From Erigeron canadensis (Eukaryota > Streptophyta > Magnoliopsida > Asterales > Asteraceae): a DNA stretch of 64,000 nt. Below the pieces are notes generated by a model. That model did no database searches and had not been told where the DNA came from. It worked only from the letters and a program-made list of their open reading frames with translations. Shown here piece by piece: positions 48,801-58,985 of the stretch. Position numbers and translations under genes: made by a program. The DNA lies in the NCBI RefSeq assembly GCF_010389155.1, contig NC_057768.1, forward strand, positions 37,613,633 to 37,677,632. The letters run 5' to 3'. How positions within the stretch are numbered: position 1 is the stretch's first letter; every line of letters begins with the position of its first letter.

Positions 48801-49200
48801 GAAGAAGCAGCATAAACCAAATCTGGATTAGAATCTTATCGGATTCTATAAACTGTAATTTGCTAGTAGTTCACAACAAAACACATATACATAGACCTAT
48901 AATAATAATAATTAGAGTATAATTATAGATAGATAGATACAGGAGGGGAACAGTTTTAGTTGAGGAACTAAAATACATATAAAGGATTGAATTGAATTGG
49001 CTGAACTGGGCGTACCTGTCACCGGTGGAATACTCAAACAGGCGATTCTTCCCGGAGAAGACAAAAAGAGCGAGATCAACGTCGCAAAGGACAGCCAGCT
49101 CATGAGCTTTCTTCATCAATCCATTCCGTCGTTTCGAGAAGGAGACTTGACGGCTGCTTTTATCTGAGATCCGTTTCAGCTCAACTTTCCCTCGCCCCAT
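33859..49200 (-). CDS. FLC-like: FLC-clade MIKC MADS-box transcription factor (seven exons)
   Basis: Exons on the minus strand: 49016-49200, 36206-36281, 35343-35404, 35150-35249, 34876-34917, 33990-34031, 33859-33900 (185, 76, 62, 100, 42, 42 and 42 nt; all phases match; 182 residues plus stop). Exon 1 is the MADS DNA-binding/dimerisation domain, opening [20 protein letters not shown] and ending STGD. The FLC clade shares KSSRQV(T/S)FSKRRNGL and an exon junction after SGD. Exon 2 gives the I region ([14 protein letters not shown]). Exons 3-5 give the K coiled coil ([54 protein letters not shown]). The C-terminus is short and ends [11 protein letters not shown] proteins repress flowering integrators in the nucleus; that role here is inference from the family. 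Intron 1 is about 12.7 kb, where FLC carries regulatory elements. Expression and vernalisation response cannot be read from sequence. Confidence 0.85.
36440..36470. other. Alternating CG tract near the 3' end of intron 1
   Basis: GTTTGCGCGCGCGCGAAGC, an alternating purine-pyrimidine run that is rare in this AT-rich DNA. Confidence 0.5.
36506..36614. repeat. Perfect 55-bp tandem duplication containing a 16-bp palindrome
   Basis: Two adjacent copies of a unit with AAATAAGATCTTATTT (perfect palindrome) and GAGTCGACCTG. Copies 36506-36560 and 36561-36614 look identical by eye, so the duplication is young. Confidence 0.8.
38333..39427. repeat. Tandem duplication of about 530 bp in intron 1
   Basis: Copy 1 38333-38863 and copy 2 38864-39427 share GCATGACAAAGAT, GGTTCACTATGCA, GTGTCACATTGCTTAGTTC, AATAGTGACGGCAAATTGTA, CTATAAAGGGCTATAGTCT and TTAGGGTTAAAAGCGGAACT. 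Copy 2 has small insertions. Just after copy 2, GTTCTGGTTTTAACCCTAA is an inverted version of the last block. Confidence 0.8.
40443..40582. mobile_element. Fold-back MITE-like element
   Basis: Ends GGTTGTAAATTTC and, inversely, GGTTGTAAATATC, 140 bp. The interior is made of CGATAT/ATATCG and GGTCGACC palindromes. Target duplication not resolved. Confidence 0.55.
42331..42590. repeat. About 56-bp tandem repeat, four to five copies
   Basis: Unit ATAAAAACTTCATTATATTA, AATATAGGTTTCATG, TTTATTTTTTAAGCCAAGTA. The first two copies are near-identical; later ones are degenerate. Confidence 0.7.
43003..43218. repeat. 108-bp tandem duplication
   Basis: Copies 43003-43110 and 43111-43218 share CTCCTTAGATATTTTAAGCA and TGTGCATATTTATCCTTTTT. 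The length is a multiple of three and a frame stays open across both, but the composition does not look coding. Confidence 0.75.
43800..44490. repeat. Diverged tandem duplication of about 380 bp
   Basis: Two halves share, in order, CTCCTTCGC/TTCCTTCGC, GCCACAAG(A/T)TCGAGTTTGA, GAGACC..TTTG, ATAGCTTACT, CTCGGCC-like, AAGTTTT and CACTCTA. Older than the other intron duplications. Confidence 0.45.
45234..45291. repeat. 29-bp perfect tandem duplication
   Basis: AGATACAAGAATGCAAGC followed by ATAGCATGGAC, twice in a row. Confidence 0.8.
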
Positions 49201-49770
49201 CTATATCTGAATAAAAATAAATTCAAACCCTAATAAAAGGACACACACAGTTGTTTGTTCTATAAAAGGGATTTGGTACGGATCAATTCTAATCAACGGC
49301 ATCTTGTGCGCGGTCACAAAAAATATTAAACACCAACCGGTTCGCGTTTTTATTTTTAAGAAAAACTGCCACGTGTGACACCGGTCGACCCAGGGGAGGG
49401 TGAGATCAATGAATTTCTTTTTGCCCTTTTTTCTTTTTTGTTAGTTCTTTTAATGTGAAAATTAACCAAGGAAGATATTTATTTGTACTGTTTCAAAAAA
49501 ATGAAGATAGTTATTAGTGGGGATGGGGAAACGGGTCGGGTTGTGTGGGTGATATTGAAAATATCTGATTTTTGCCAGTTGGAGCTTATTTGGACCCACC
49601 TGAGACCACCATACACTAGTGATACGACATCTGTCTTTTTCCTTACTGATGAAGCGAACCCGATCGACACCCATTTTGGCAAATCCTTTTCTCTTCTTCT
49701 ATTGCGGACGTATATCTTTGTGTTATCTATTTACCACACATTCTTCTGCTTTAAAGTACTTTTATATTTT
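49201..49770 (-). promoter_or_regulatory. Upstream region of the FLC-like gene, proximal copy
   Basis: Presumed promoter and leader. From about 49490 to 49770 it matches 52200-52480 in blocks (GGGGAAACGGGTCGGGTTG, AATATCTGATTTTTG, GTTTTCCTTACT.ATGAAGCGAA, GGCAAATCC). No convincing minus-strand TATA box was found. Confidence 0.5.
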
Positions 49771-49824
49771 CCATGTTATTATAATATATATATTAAAAAC
49801 AAAATATCGAAAAACAGGTAAAGA

Positions 49825-51225
49825 ATAGTATATTTTTTATTTTTTTTATTTTTACCACATAAGTTTTAATCTTTACATTTTTAGCACTAAACTAAACACT
49901 TTTTAGTAAAATTTTTGTTCTCTTTATTTTCACCACATAAGTTTCAATCTTTACACTTTTAGCATTAAACCATAATACTTTTAAGTAATAGTATACTCTT
50001 TATTATTTTTACTTTCACTACAGAAGTTTCAATCATTACACTTTTAGCACTAAACTATAATATTTTTTAGTAAACTTTTTAGCGAGTAAAGAATAGTATA
50101 ATTTTTTATTTTCACCACATAAGTTTCAATCTTTACATTTTTAGCACTAAACTATAATACTTTTTAATAAACTTTTGTTCTATTTATTTTTACCACAAAA
50201 CTTTTAATTTTTACACTTTTAGCACTAAACTATAATATTTTTTAGTAACAGTATACTTTTTATTCTTGTTACTTTCACCACAGAAGTTTCAATCTTTACA
50301 CTTTTAACACTAAACTATAATAGTACTATAATAGTACTTTTTAGAAAACTTTTTATTCTTTTTATTTTCACCACAAAACTTTCAATCTTTACACTTTTAG
50401 CATTAAATTACAATATTTTTTAGTAAACTTTGTATTATTTTTATTTTCACCACAATAATTTAACTCTTTACACTTTTAGCACTAAACTTTCATAGTTTTT
50501 AATTTTTTTTTATTTTAAGGTACGGGAAAGTGTGTATAGAATAGTATACTTTTTTTTATTTTTTATTTTCACTACAATAGTTTCACTCTTTACACTTTTA
50601 GAACAAAACTTTTATAATTCTTAGTAAACTTTTTAATCTTTTTATTTTCACCACAATATCTTAACTACTTACACTTTTAACACTAAAATTTTTTATTTTT
50701 TGATAATCTTTTATTTTAACTACAACATTTTAACCTCTTATACTTTAGCAACAAACTTTATAACACATATATTAGAAAGAAATGTACGGGAAGACTTGTA
50801 AAGAATAATAAACTTTCTATTCATTTTATTTTCACCACAACATTTTGGGTATGTTCTTGAGTTTTGTTTTGAAGGGAAAAGAAAAGATTGTGAAAGATTT
50901 TTAAAAAATTTGGGTTCTTGAGTTTTATTTAAGAGAAGAAGAGAAAAGAAGGGAAAGGATTTGGAAGGGGAATTTTATAGAATTTGTATAAGATATTTTC
51001 TTCTCACTTTTTGGATGATTTGGAAGGAAAGAAAATGCACTCATTCTCTTCCATTCATCTCTCTTCTCTTCTTTCCCCTTCCTTTACATATAAACTCGAG
51101 AACACAGGCTTTAACCCCTTATACTTTTAGCACTAAATTTTTATAGTTTTTGATTTTCTTTTATTTTCACCACAACATTTAAGTCTCTTACACTTTTAGC
51201 ACTAAACTTTTATGCGAATGACTTT
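49825..51225. repeat. Minisatellite of about 80-100-bp units between the two FLC-like first exons
   Basis: More than a dozen units built on TTTATTTTCACCACA(T/A)AAG, TTTCAATCTTTACACTTTTA, GCACTAAACTATAATA and CTTTTTAGTAAAC. Every few units a longer spacer GTAAAGAATAGTATA appears, so there is a higher-order period. The array is split by the MITE at 50847 and is followed by a Helitron-type hairpin at 51374. Confidence 0.8.
50847..51109. mobile_element. MITE inserted into the minisatellite
   Basis: Ends GGGTATGTTCTTGAGTTT and, inversely, GCCTGTGTTCTCGAGTTT, 263 bp, purine-rich left arm and pyrimidine-rich right arm. Comparison with neighbouring array units shows that CACAACATTTTAACC was split, duplicating TTT. 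The 3-bp duplication suggests a Harbinger-type element. Related sequence at 1-110. Confidence 0.65.
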
Positions 51226-51373
51226 CACTTTCACACAAAACTTTTACAGTTCATTTTTTAACTGACAAATGTCAGTTTTTAATAATTTGAATAATACATA
51301 TTTTCTTCAAAAAGTTTATGGCACCTTATCTCTTGAATAGATATTTTTTGTTAAACCGTTAACAAATGTAATG

Positions 51374-51404
51374 TCTCCCGGGGCAACGCCCGGGTGATAT
51401 ATCT
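51374..51404 (+). mobile_element. Degenerate Helitron-type 3' terminus
   Basis: Hairpin CCCGGGGCAACGCCCGGG then TGATATATCTCGT. The CTAGT expected at this distance reads CTCGT. The minisatellite would be the element body. Confidence 0.45.
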
Positions 51405-51738
51405 CGTTATGTTAATTATATAAAAATGCGTCATATTTTATGTGATTCATATATGGTTAAACTAGGAATTTCATGCCGCCCAATGGACGGCGTAAGTTTT
51501 TGAAAACGTTTACGTTTATAGGTGGGGTTACAAAAATTGTAATTTGCTAGTAGTTCACAACAAAACACATATACATAGACCTATAATAATTAGAGTATAA
51601 TTGTAGATAGATACACATATACATAGACCTATAATAATTAGAGTATAATTATAGATAGATACATGAGGGGAACAGTTTTAGTTCGAGGAACTAAAATACA
51701 TATAAAGGATTGAATTGAATTGGCTGAACTTGGTGTAC

Positions 51739-51923
51739 CTGTCACCGGTGCAATACTCAAACAGGCGATTCTTCCCGGGTAAGACAAAAAGAGCGAGATC
51801 AACGTCGCAAAGGACAACCAACTCATGAGCTTTCTTCATCAATCCATTCCGTCGTTTCGAGAAGGAGACTTGACGGCTGCTTTTATCTGAGATCCGTTTC
51901 AGCTCAACTTTCCCTCGCCCCAT
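51739..51923 (-). CDS. Second copy of the FLC-like first exon (MADS domain)
   Basis: 185 nt, same length and frame as 49016-49200, with ATG at 51921-51923 and an intact donor GACAG|GTACAC. It encodes a complete MADS domain that differs from the proximal copy at a few residues: V for A in HELAVL, LPGK for FSGK, and C for S in EYSTG. DNA on both sides is duplicated too (51540-51738 resembles 48857-49015; 51924-52480 resembles 49201-49770), with the exon offset at 2723 bp. It could splice to the shared exons 2-7 as an alternative first exon, or be an orphan left by a partial tandem duplication. No second set of exons 2-7 exists between the two copies. Confidence 0.75.
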
Positions 51924-52480
51924 TTATCTAAATCAATTCAAAACCCTAAAAGAGTAGTTTGTTCTAGACAATAAAGGATTTTGTACAGGTAAAATACTCA
52001 ACAGCATCTTGCGCGTGGTCACAACTCCAACCGGTTCAAGTTTTAAATTTTAATACCTACCACGTGTCCCCACCGGTTGACTGATGGGGATAGGAGAGAG
52101 AGCGCAATGAAATTACGAGTTATTATTATTAATTTTTCTTTTTTCTTTTTTTTGTTTTTTTTGTATATTTTGTTTTTTAGAATGTGAGAAAGTAACTATG
52201 GGAGATATTTATGAGTGGAATTGGGGAAACGGGTCGGGTTGCTTAGGTGAGAATGAAAATATCTGATTTTTGGCCAGCTGGAGGATATTTGGCCCCACTG
52301 TGGAACACCACAACACCAGTGTTACGACATATGTCGTTTTCCTTACTCATGAAGCGAATCCCCTTCGGCTTTGCGTCACCCGTTTGGGCAAATCCATATT
52401 TCTCCTTCCATCAAATTCCTGTAGTCGACGTATAGTGTTTGTATTTTCATTTTTTACCACACAATCTTTATGTTTCCAAA
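51924..52480 (-). promoter_or_regulatory. Upstream region of the second first-exon copy
   Basis: Duplicate of 49201-49770, diverged by substitutions and indels. It shares CCACGTGT (a G-box-containing motif) followed by a CACCGGT block in both copies, at about 49368 and 52060. Confidence 0.45.
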
Positions 52481-54039
52481 GTACAATTTTGTTTCAATTA
52501 ATTAGTGTCAATATTTTTTTTAATAGAACACAAGGCTGTGATGTTTTATGTGGTTAAAATAGGGCTATTCGTCTTTATTTATTTCTATATTTATTTATTA
52601 TTTGTAGAAATATTTCCAACTAATATTAATACTTAAATCAATTATTTAAAAGAGACTATCAGGGTATTTAAAAAGATTTAGTAATTTACTTATTTTTGTT
52701 TCATTTAGACCATCTTCATCCGTAACCCAACCTAACGGTACTATTCATTATAATACTAATTTCTCTTTCTCAACCCAACCCAACCAAATCCTCTTTTTTA
52801 CATTCCCATTAACAACCCAACCAAACTATTATTTTAACATAATTAATATTATTTAATATATATCTAAAAATTATGTATTTTAGATTAAATCTACTAACAC
52901 TATATCTACGTGCCTCATTCAAAGTAAAAATAAAAAATTGTAATTTACATATTACATACTTTAAAAGATAATGATACATTATATAAAGAAATATGTATTT
53001 TATATTTTTATAAAAATTTATATATTGCACATATATCTTTGGAACAACTTCAATTATATAAAAATGAATTTATAAATTTAAAAAGAAAAAAGATAATAGA
53101 TGCAATTGTGTGTACGTAAACCTGTGCCGACTTTCAGTTGGTGAAGATACCAAAGTTGGCTCAAGTTGGTTGGCTTCACTTTGTTTAATATTTATTCTTT
53201 CACCTTTATGGCCAACCAACCAAGAATTGAGTTATCGATGGGGATGGTCTTAAAACAACTAGATTATATATCGCATGATACACAGATACATAAATAATAA
53301 TGTTCCAATGTTTCATGATATCGTATATTGATAAATTATAAATTAAAGGTGTTACAAAACATTAAATTATATTTTGTTACATATAATAAAATGAGTTTAA
53401 GTATATATAAAAAAAATTTGCACAATATAAATAAAAAAGAGAGACTTTAGTGATCAAATTTTTACATATTTAATCTTCATATGTAAACATAGGAAAACTA
53501 ATTGGTTGCAGATGATATTTTTGGACAAGTTAGGTTACGGGTCCTACATTAAATGGACGATCATAATATCAATGTTGGTAAAAATAAGACTATAAATCTT
53601 CGGATTGACAGTCATGGCATATTCAATTTCTAAATTCCCAACCCTCAATTTCTGAGCCCTAGATTGTTCACAAAACTATTTTTCGTTTATGTTTTTCGAT
53701 AATTTTTATTTTTTTCGGTAGTGTTTTCGTTTTTTGGCCGCGACAACTTTTATTTGATTTAAATGAATTTCCAACCGAATAAAATTTTGAAAGTCATGTT
53801 GAAAATTCAGACTTCACAAAAGAAGTTTATTGATAATATTACAATGTGGGTTTAATAATCATTTCGATGGAAGCAATCTAAAAAGAATTTGGACGCATAT
53901 TATATATCTTTCTAATAATAATAAAACATGCGTTCTGTGGAATACTATATATTTATCTATCATCGATCAATATATAGTACTCCACAAAACAAATTAATGA
54001 AGCATTAGGGTAAATATGTTGATATATTGGAAGTATGAA
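52481..54039. other. Gene-free AT-rich stretch
   Basis: No gene or clearly bounded element seen. CAACCCAACC-type short repeats at 52770-52820. Confidence 0.4.
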
Positions 54040-54054
54040 TTGTAATGGTGCAAT

Positions 54055-54304
54055 ATTTTTTTTAGAATGAAGTGTTAATTGGTTAGTGTGTTCGAATCTT
54101 AGCAGTGACATCCAAGCGGATAGTATGCTAGCGGTTAGAACCTGAAGACCAAAAGTGTGATAACACGGCTTGCACTCGTCTGAAAAGGTAAATGCCTGAA
54201 ACCTTGTGGAATTGAGATTCGATCTCTGATCTCCAAGCCAACATCCCTTCCCCATAACTTTGAAAGAGGATCCCAGGTGGCCACTTGATATAAGACCAAA
54301 TAAT
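54055..54304 (-). repeat. SINE with 15-bp target duplications
   Basis: Flanked by identical TTGTAATGGTGCAAT at 54040-54054 and 54305-54319. On the minus strand it carries a B-box-like GAGATCGAATCTC (54214-54226) and ends in an A run (T run at 54057-54063). 250 bp. The A box is not clear. The 134-codon minus frame across it is incidental. Confidence 0.8.
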
Positions 54305-54876
54305 TTGTAATGGTGCAATTTATTTTCCAATATAATTAATTTCCAACTAAGTCTCAATTAGTCACTTGAGAGTTTTAATATATATTGTAAGATTGGCTCA
54401 AATTCGGAAGGGTAAAATAAAAACTAGGTGAGAAAAAAAAGGCAAAGAGTATTTAAGTTAATTTCAATCATGTACGCATGGGACGCACATTAGCATTTTA
54501 TAGTTTGAGTTTTGTATGTATGAGATTTTGGAAATTCAAGTTCATTAAGATCAAACTTTAAGACTCGAAATTACACATCAAGCCAAGAGCTTAATCAACG
54601 GGTCAAGGTTTTGGTTTATTTAATTGCTTCACTGAAAAAGATTGAATGTGTAGGAACCCTGTTAATCAAAACAATGTAGATTCAATACTGAAACTATGAT
54701 ATAATGGTGAAATTTAATACACCACAAATGTATATGAAGTTATCATTATGAGAGATAACCTCATCTAGTTATTGTTTGAGAATATGAAAGAGACATTATA
54801 TTTTATGAAGGATTAATAATTGGTGCAATACATCAACCATTTGGTATTCTTGAGCAAACCATCTCGCCACACATCG

Positions 54877-54936
54877 CCACCACCACCAATGTTGTCGTCG
54901 CTACACCTTTGTCGCTACCATCATCACTGCCGCTTC
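54877..54936 (+). repeat. CAC/GTC-rich tail abutting the Ty3 fragment
   Basis: CGCCACCACCACCAATG, then GTCGTCGCTACACC... and ending CTGCCGCTTCG. Same flavour as the tails at 25015 and 62570. The Ty3 coding homology begins immediately afterwards. Confidence 0.45.
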
Positions 54937-57112
54937 GCTAAAGCTCCTTACCATTTGGCTCCAACAGAAATGCAAGAAATGATGAAGCAACCCCAAGAAT
55001 TACTTGATAAAGGTTTCATTCGACCTAGTAATTCTCCTTGGGGTGCACCGGTACTTTTTGTTAAGAAGAAGGATGGAAGCATGCGTATGTGCATTGATTA
55101 TCGTGAGCTCAACAAGGTGACCATCAAGAACAAATACCCTTTGCCTAGAATTGACGATTTATTTGATCAACTTCAAGGAGCTTCATATTTTTCTAAAATA
55201 GATCTTCGATCGGGTTATCATCAACTTAAGGTACGTGATGAAGATATTCCGAAAACCGCTTTCCGTACTCGCTATGGTCATTTTGAATTTGTTGTTATGC
55301 CTTTTGGCCTTACAAATGCTCCCACGGCTTTCATGGATCTCATGAACCGTGTTTGTCATCATATGCTTGATAAGTCCGTGATCGTTTTCATTGATGATAT
55401 TCTTATTTATTCCAAAAGTTCATCCGATCATGAAGTTCATTTACGAGAGGTGTTGGAGACATTACGCAAGGAAAAACTCTATGCTAAATTCTCAAAATGT
55501 GAATTTTGTTTAAGAGAAGTACAATTTGTTGGCCATGTTGTTAATAGTGAAGGAATTATGATAGATCCGGCCAAGATTAGCGCGGTGATGAAGTGGGAGC
55601 AACCTAAGAATCCATCGGAGATTAGAAGTTTCCTTGGTCTAGCAGGCTATTACCGTCGTTTTATTCAAGATTTCTCTAAAATAGCTTCCCCTTTGACCAA
55701 ATTGACTCAAAAGATATCAAATTTGAATGGAAAGGCGAGCAAGAATTGGCCTTTCAAAAACTCTGCGAGAAACTAAGTCAAGCACCCATTCTTGTTTTAC
55801 CCGACGGTTTTGAAGACATGATGGTATATTGTGATGCATCATCTAATGGCCTTGGTTGTGTTCTTATGCAACGAGGTAAAATCATTGCCTATGCTTCAAG
55901 ACAGTTGAAAGAACATGAAAAACGATATCCTACTCATGATTTGGAGTTAGCGGCGGTTGTATTTGCTTCAAAAAGTTGGCGCCATTACCTTTATGGAGTC
56001 AAGTTTACCATTTATTCCGATCATAAAAGCCTCGAGTATTTCTTCGAACAAAGAGATCTTAACAATCGTCAACGAAGATGGTTAGATCTTTTGAAAGATT
56101 ATGATTGTGAGATCTTGTATCATCCTGGGAAGGCTAATGTTGTAGCGGATGCCTTGAGCCGAAAGAGTTCTCATCACTCTTTAATTGTTTCGCCGATGTG
56201 GGTCTTGATCACTAATGATTATTTGATCGAATTAAAGAAGCTCAAGAAAAGGCTTTACTACGAGATCCTAAGAAAGAAAGAATCCAAGGTCAAATCCAAT
56301 ATTTCACTAAGGATTCTCGTGGCCTTACTTTACGTTTTGGGAAGATTTAGATTCCATTCTCTTGTGAGTTGAAACAAGTTCTACTTGATGAGGCTCACAA
56401 ATCCAAGTACTTCATTCACCCTGGTGCTACTAAAATGTATCATGATCTAAAGGTAGAATATTGGTGGCCCGGAATGAAAAGAGATGTTGTGAAGTATGTA
56501 GAGAAGTGCTTGACTTGTGCTCAAGTGAAGGTCGAGCACCAAAAACCTTGTGGTATGATGCAACCATTGGAAATCCCCAAGTGGAAATAGGAGCATATCA
56601 CTATGGACTTCATTACTAGATTGCCCAAAACGCCTAGAAATCAATTCGATACAATTTGGGTAATAGTCGATAGATTGACGAAAAGTGCCTTATTCCTCCC
56701 CATTTGAGAAGCATCATCATCCAAGGTGTTGGCAAAGATCTATGTAAAGGAAGTTGTAGCAAGACATGGAGTTCCAATCTCCATTGTTTCGAATAGAGAT
56801 ACTCGGTTCACTTCTCATTTTTGGCGAAGATTTCATGATGAAATGGGTACCAAGCTTAACTTTAGCACCGCTTATCACCCCCAAACGGATGGTCTAAGTG
56901 AAAGAACCATTCAAACACTTGAAGACATGCTACGGGCATGTATAATTGATTTTGGGGGCACTTGGGATATTCACTTGACATTGGTAGAATTTTCCTATAA
57001 TAATAGCTATCATTCAAGTATTCAAATGCCTCCATATGGGATGTTGTATGGTAGGAAATGTAGGTCTCCCATTTGTTGGGGAGAAGTGGGACAAAGAGAG
57101 ATTGGTGGCTGA
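54937..57112 (+). pseudogene. Truncated Ty3/Gypsy pol: reverse transcriptase, RNase H, integrase
   Basis: Starts abruptly inside pol with [14 protein letters not shown] and lacks gag and protease. The reverse transcriptase (to about 55710) keeps [21 protein letters not shown] and the catalytic FIDDIL. A one-base frame change near 55711 leads to RNase H ([38 protein letters not shown]). A further frame change near 56200-56340 leads to the integrase zinc motif (HKSKYFIHPGATKMYHDLK, CLTCAQ). In-frame stops follow at 56588 and 56706. The core still shows MDFITRLP, SNRDTRF and SERTIQTLE (DDE), then RKCRSPICWGEVGQREIGG before the homology stops at 57112. No LTR or primer site could be paired, so this is a dead fragment. 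Confidence 0.9.
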
Positions 57113-58490
57113 ATTTTAGAGGAAGAAAAAGGAAGAGATTGTGATTTGAAAACCTTAATATATTGTCTTCAACTATTGAGGTATTGATTTCCATTAACCT
57201 ATTTTTTATTTGTTATTGAGAATTAGGGTTCATGAGGATTTTCAATTTGGGGATTTTTGCTAGAAAGTAGGTTTTATATAAATTACCCCAAAATTCTTGT
57301 ATAACCTAGTTTGTTATTGAGTTGTATGATAAATTTGATTAAGAAGTATGTGTGTTAATTTGTTAATAGTGATTTGTGAGAAATGTTGATTTTCACTAGT
57401 TGATTAAATGATGATGAAAATGGTGGATTGAACTATCTAGTGAATTATTGATAAAGAATGCAACTCAATGACAAATAAGATAGGTCTGGATTTAGAAAGG
57501 CTAGTGAATCATAAGAATGACTCAATGACAACTCATATGATGATGGATTTCATGTATGGAAATCGATTTGGCGTTAAGCCCAATTCGGGGCATTGTGATT
57601 ATGAGGCGTAAGAACTTCTGAGGCCTAAGAACCTCTTGATATGTGATTAACGGGGACTAAGAACCCCTTGTGTAGGAGGCCTAAGAACCTCCGGGACCTA
57701 AGAACCCCATTATGTGATGTTGATTGTGTTGTTTGCTTATATGGCTCCATGTATAGCGTTAAAGTGCAAAGGTGAACATGTAGCTATGGCACAACAGTGA
57801 CATAGTCTACATGTAATAGTCCTTTGTGCGTTGCCCTGCTCCGTGCAGATAAATGTATGCAAATATATTCACTAAGCATTTGGTTATGTTTTAGTTGTTT
57901 CACTTTTTCTTATAGGCGGTTCCGTAATAAGGAACTAAGTTCTTCTTGATTGAAAGTTGACTAGAAGAAGGTTGCTTTTGAAGGTCCTAAAGGTATTGTC
58001 ATTCTTAGAAGAATGGTGCTTTTGGTAGATACTTAGATGTCCCTCCCCATCATGGCTCTTGACACTTGGATGTTTTGGTAATCATGTTCTTGGTACATTT
58101 CAGTAAATTTGGTCATATGTGAGTCTTTTGGGTTGCAAAAGCTTGTATGGTTGTTTTGATCAAATGCTAACTTGGGCGAATGAACCATTTGATGGCAATT
58201 GTAAATGTGAATTGTGTTTGGATGTCAAACTATGTTTGTAATGATGTTTTATATAAGATGAACTCCAAACTATGGTCTAATGAGGTTTGGATTTGAGTTG
58301 GATGAGTTGCAAGTTGATTTAAGTGTCAAAATGTGGTTTTAGTACTGTCAGGTTTATTTATGCACCGCATAGAAAATTTATGCACCGCATATTTCTGAAA
58401 GTGAAAATTTCTGATCAAAATTTGTTTGATTTATGAACCGCACATAATTTCTATGCACCGCACACAAAAAAATCTTAATTTTACTTAATC
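57113..58490 (+). other. Non-coding stretch, probably Ty3 LTR-derived
   Basis: Follows the integrase fragment in the position of a 3' untranslated region and LTR. It contains the hairpin array at 57603 and, near the end, repeated TATGCACCGCAT/TATGAACCGCAC motifs (58360-58465). No matching upstream LTR. Confidence 0.35.
57603..57708 (+). repeat. Array of five small hairpins with a common CTAAGAA-type loop
   Basis: Units GAGGCGTAAGAACTTC, GAGGCCTAAGAACCTC, GGGGACTAAGAACCCC, GGAGGCCTAAGAACCTCC and GGGACCTAAGAACCCC. The stem bases change in pairs, while the loop TAAGAA is constant. Confidence 0.75.
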
Positions 58491-58499
58491 AAGTTGTGT

Positions 58500-58985
58500 C
58501 GTTTCAAGTTTTTTCTTGGTTTTTTGCACAATTTTTTTTCTTTTTCATTGTCTTCTATTTGTTCGTCTTATACTCCGCATTAGTTTTTGTATTTTGTTGT
58601 GGCGTTGTTCTATTGGACCATCTTTATCCCGCATCACTATTTAGATTTTGGCATATCAGATCCCGATTAGCTTTTTTTCTTTTTGTTTTTTGCACAGTTT
58701 TTTCCCTTTTTCATTCTCTTTAATTTGTTCGTCTTATGCCCCGCATTACTTTTTTATTTTGCTATGACGTAGTAGTGTTCTATTGGACCATCTTAACCCC
58801 ACATCACTATTCGGATTTTGCCATGTAGGATCCTATTTGGGTTTGTTTTCGGGTTTTTTTTTGGTTTTTCACAATTCTTTTGCTTTTTCATCTCTTCTAT
58901 TTGTTCATCTTATACCCCATATTACTATTTGTATTTTGCCATAACAGATTCCGTTAGGGTTTTCTTCTCCGTTTTTTGTTTTTTC
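58500..58985. repeat. T-rich tandem repeat, unit about 170-190 bp, three copies
   Basis: Each copy contains TTTTTGCACA(A/G)TTTTTT or a variant, TTTTTCATT, TATTTGTTCGTCTTAT, CCCCGCATTA, TTCTATTGGACCATCTT and CACATCACTATT. Open frames rich in F and L here reflect the T bias. Confidence 0.7.

Larger units (their letters stand above)
36282..49015 (-). other. Giant intron 1 of the FLC-like gene
   Basis: Donor CAG|GTACGC at 49016/49015 and acceptor after CTTTTCTGTTGTGAAG at 36282. About 12.7 kb without a convincing nested gene; open frames are short and of skewed composition. It holds many local duplications (36506, 38333, 42331, 43003, 43800, 45234) and a fold-back element (40443). Confidence 0.7.

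Noticed and set aside
49250..49275. TATAAAAG near the FLC-like gene as its TATA box
   Set aside because: It reads TATAAAAG on the plus strand, i.e. in the wrong direction for the minus-strand gene.
53953..54357. 134-codon minus-strand frame
   Set aside because: It runs through the SINE at 54055 and both target duplications, so it is not a gene.
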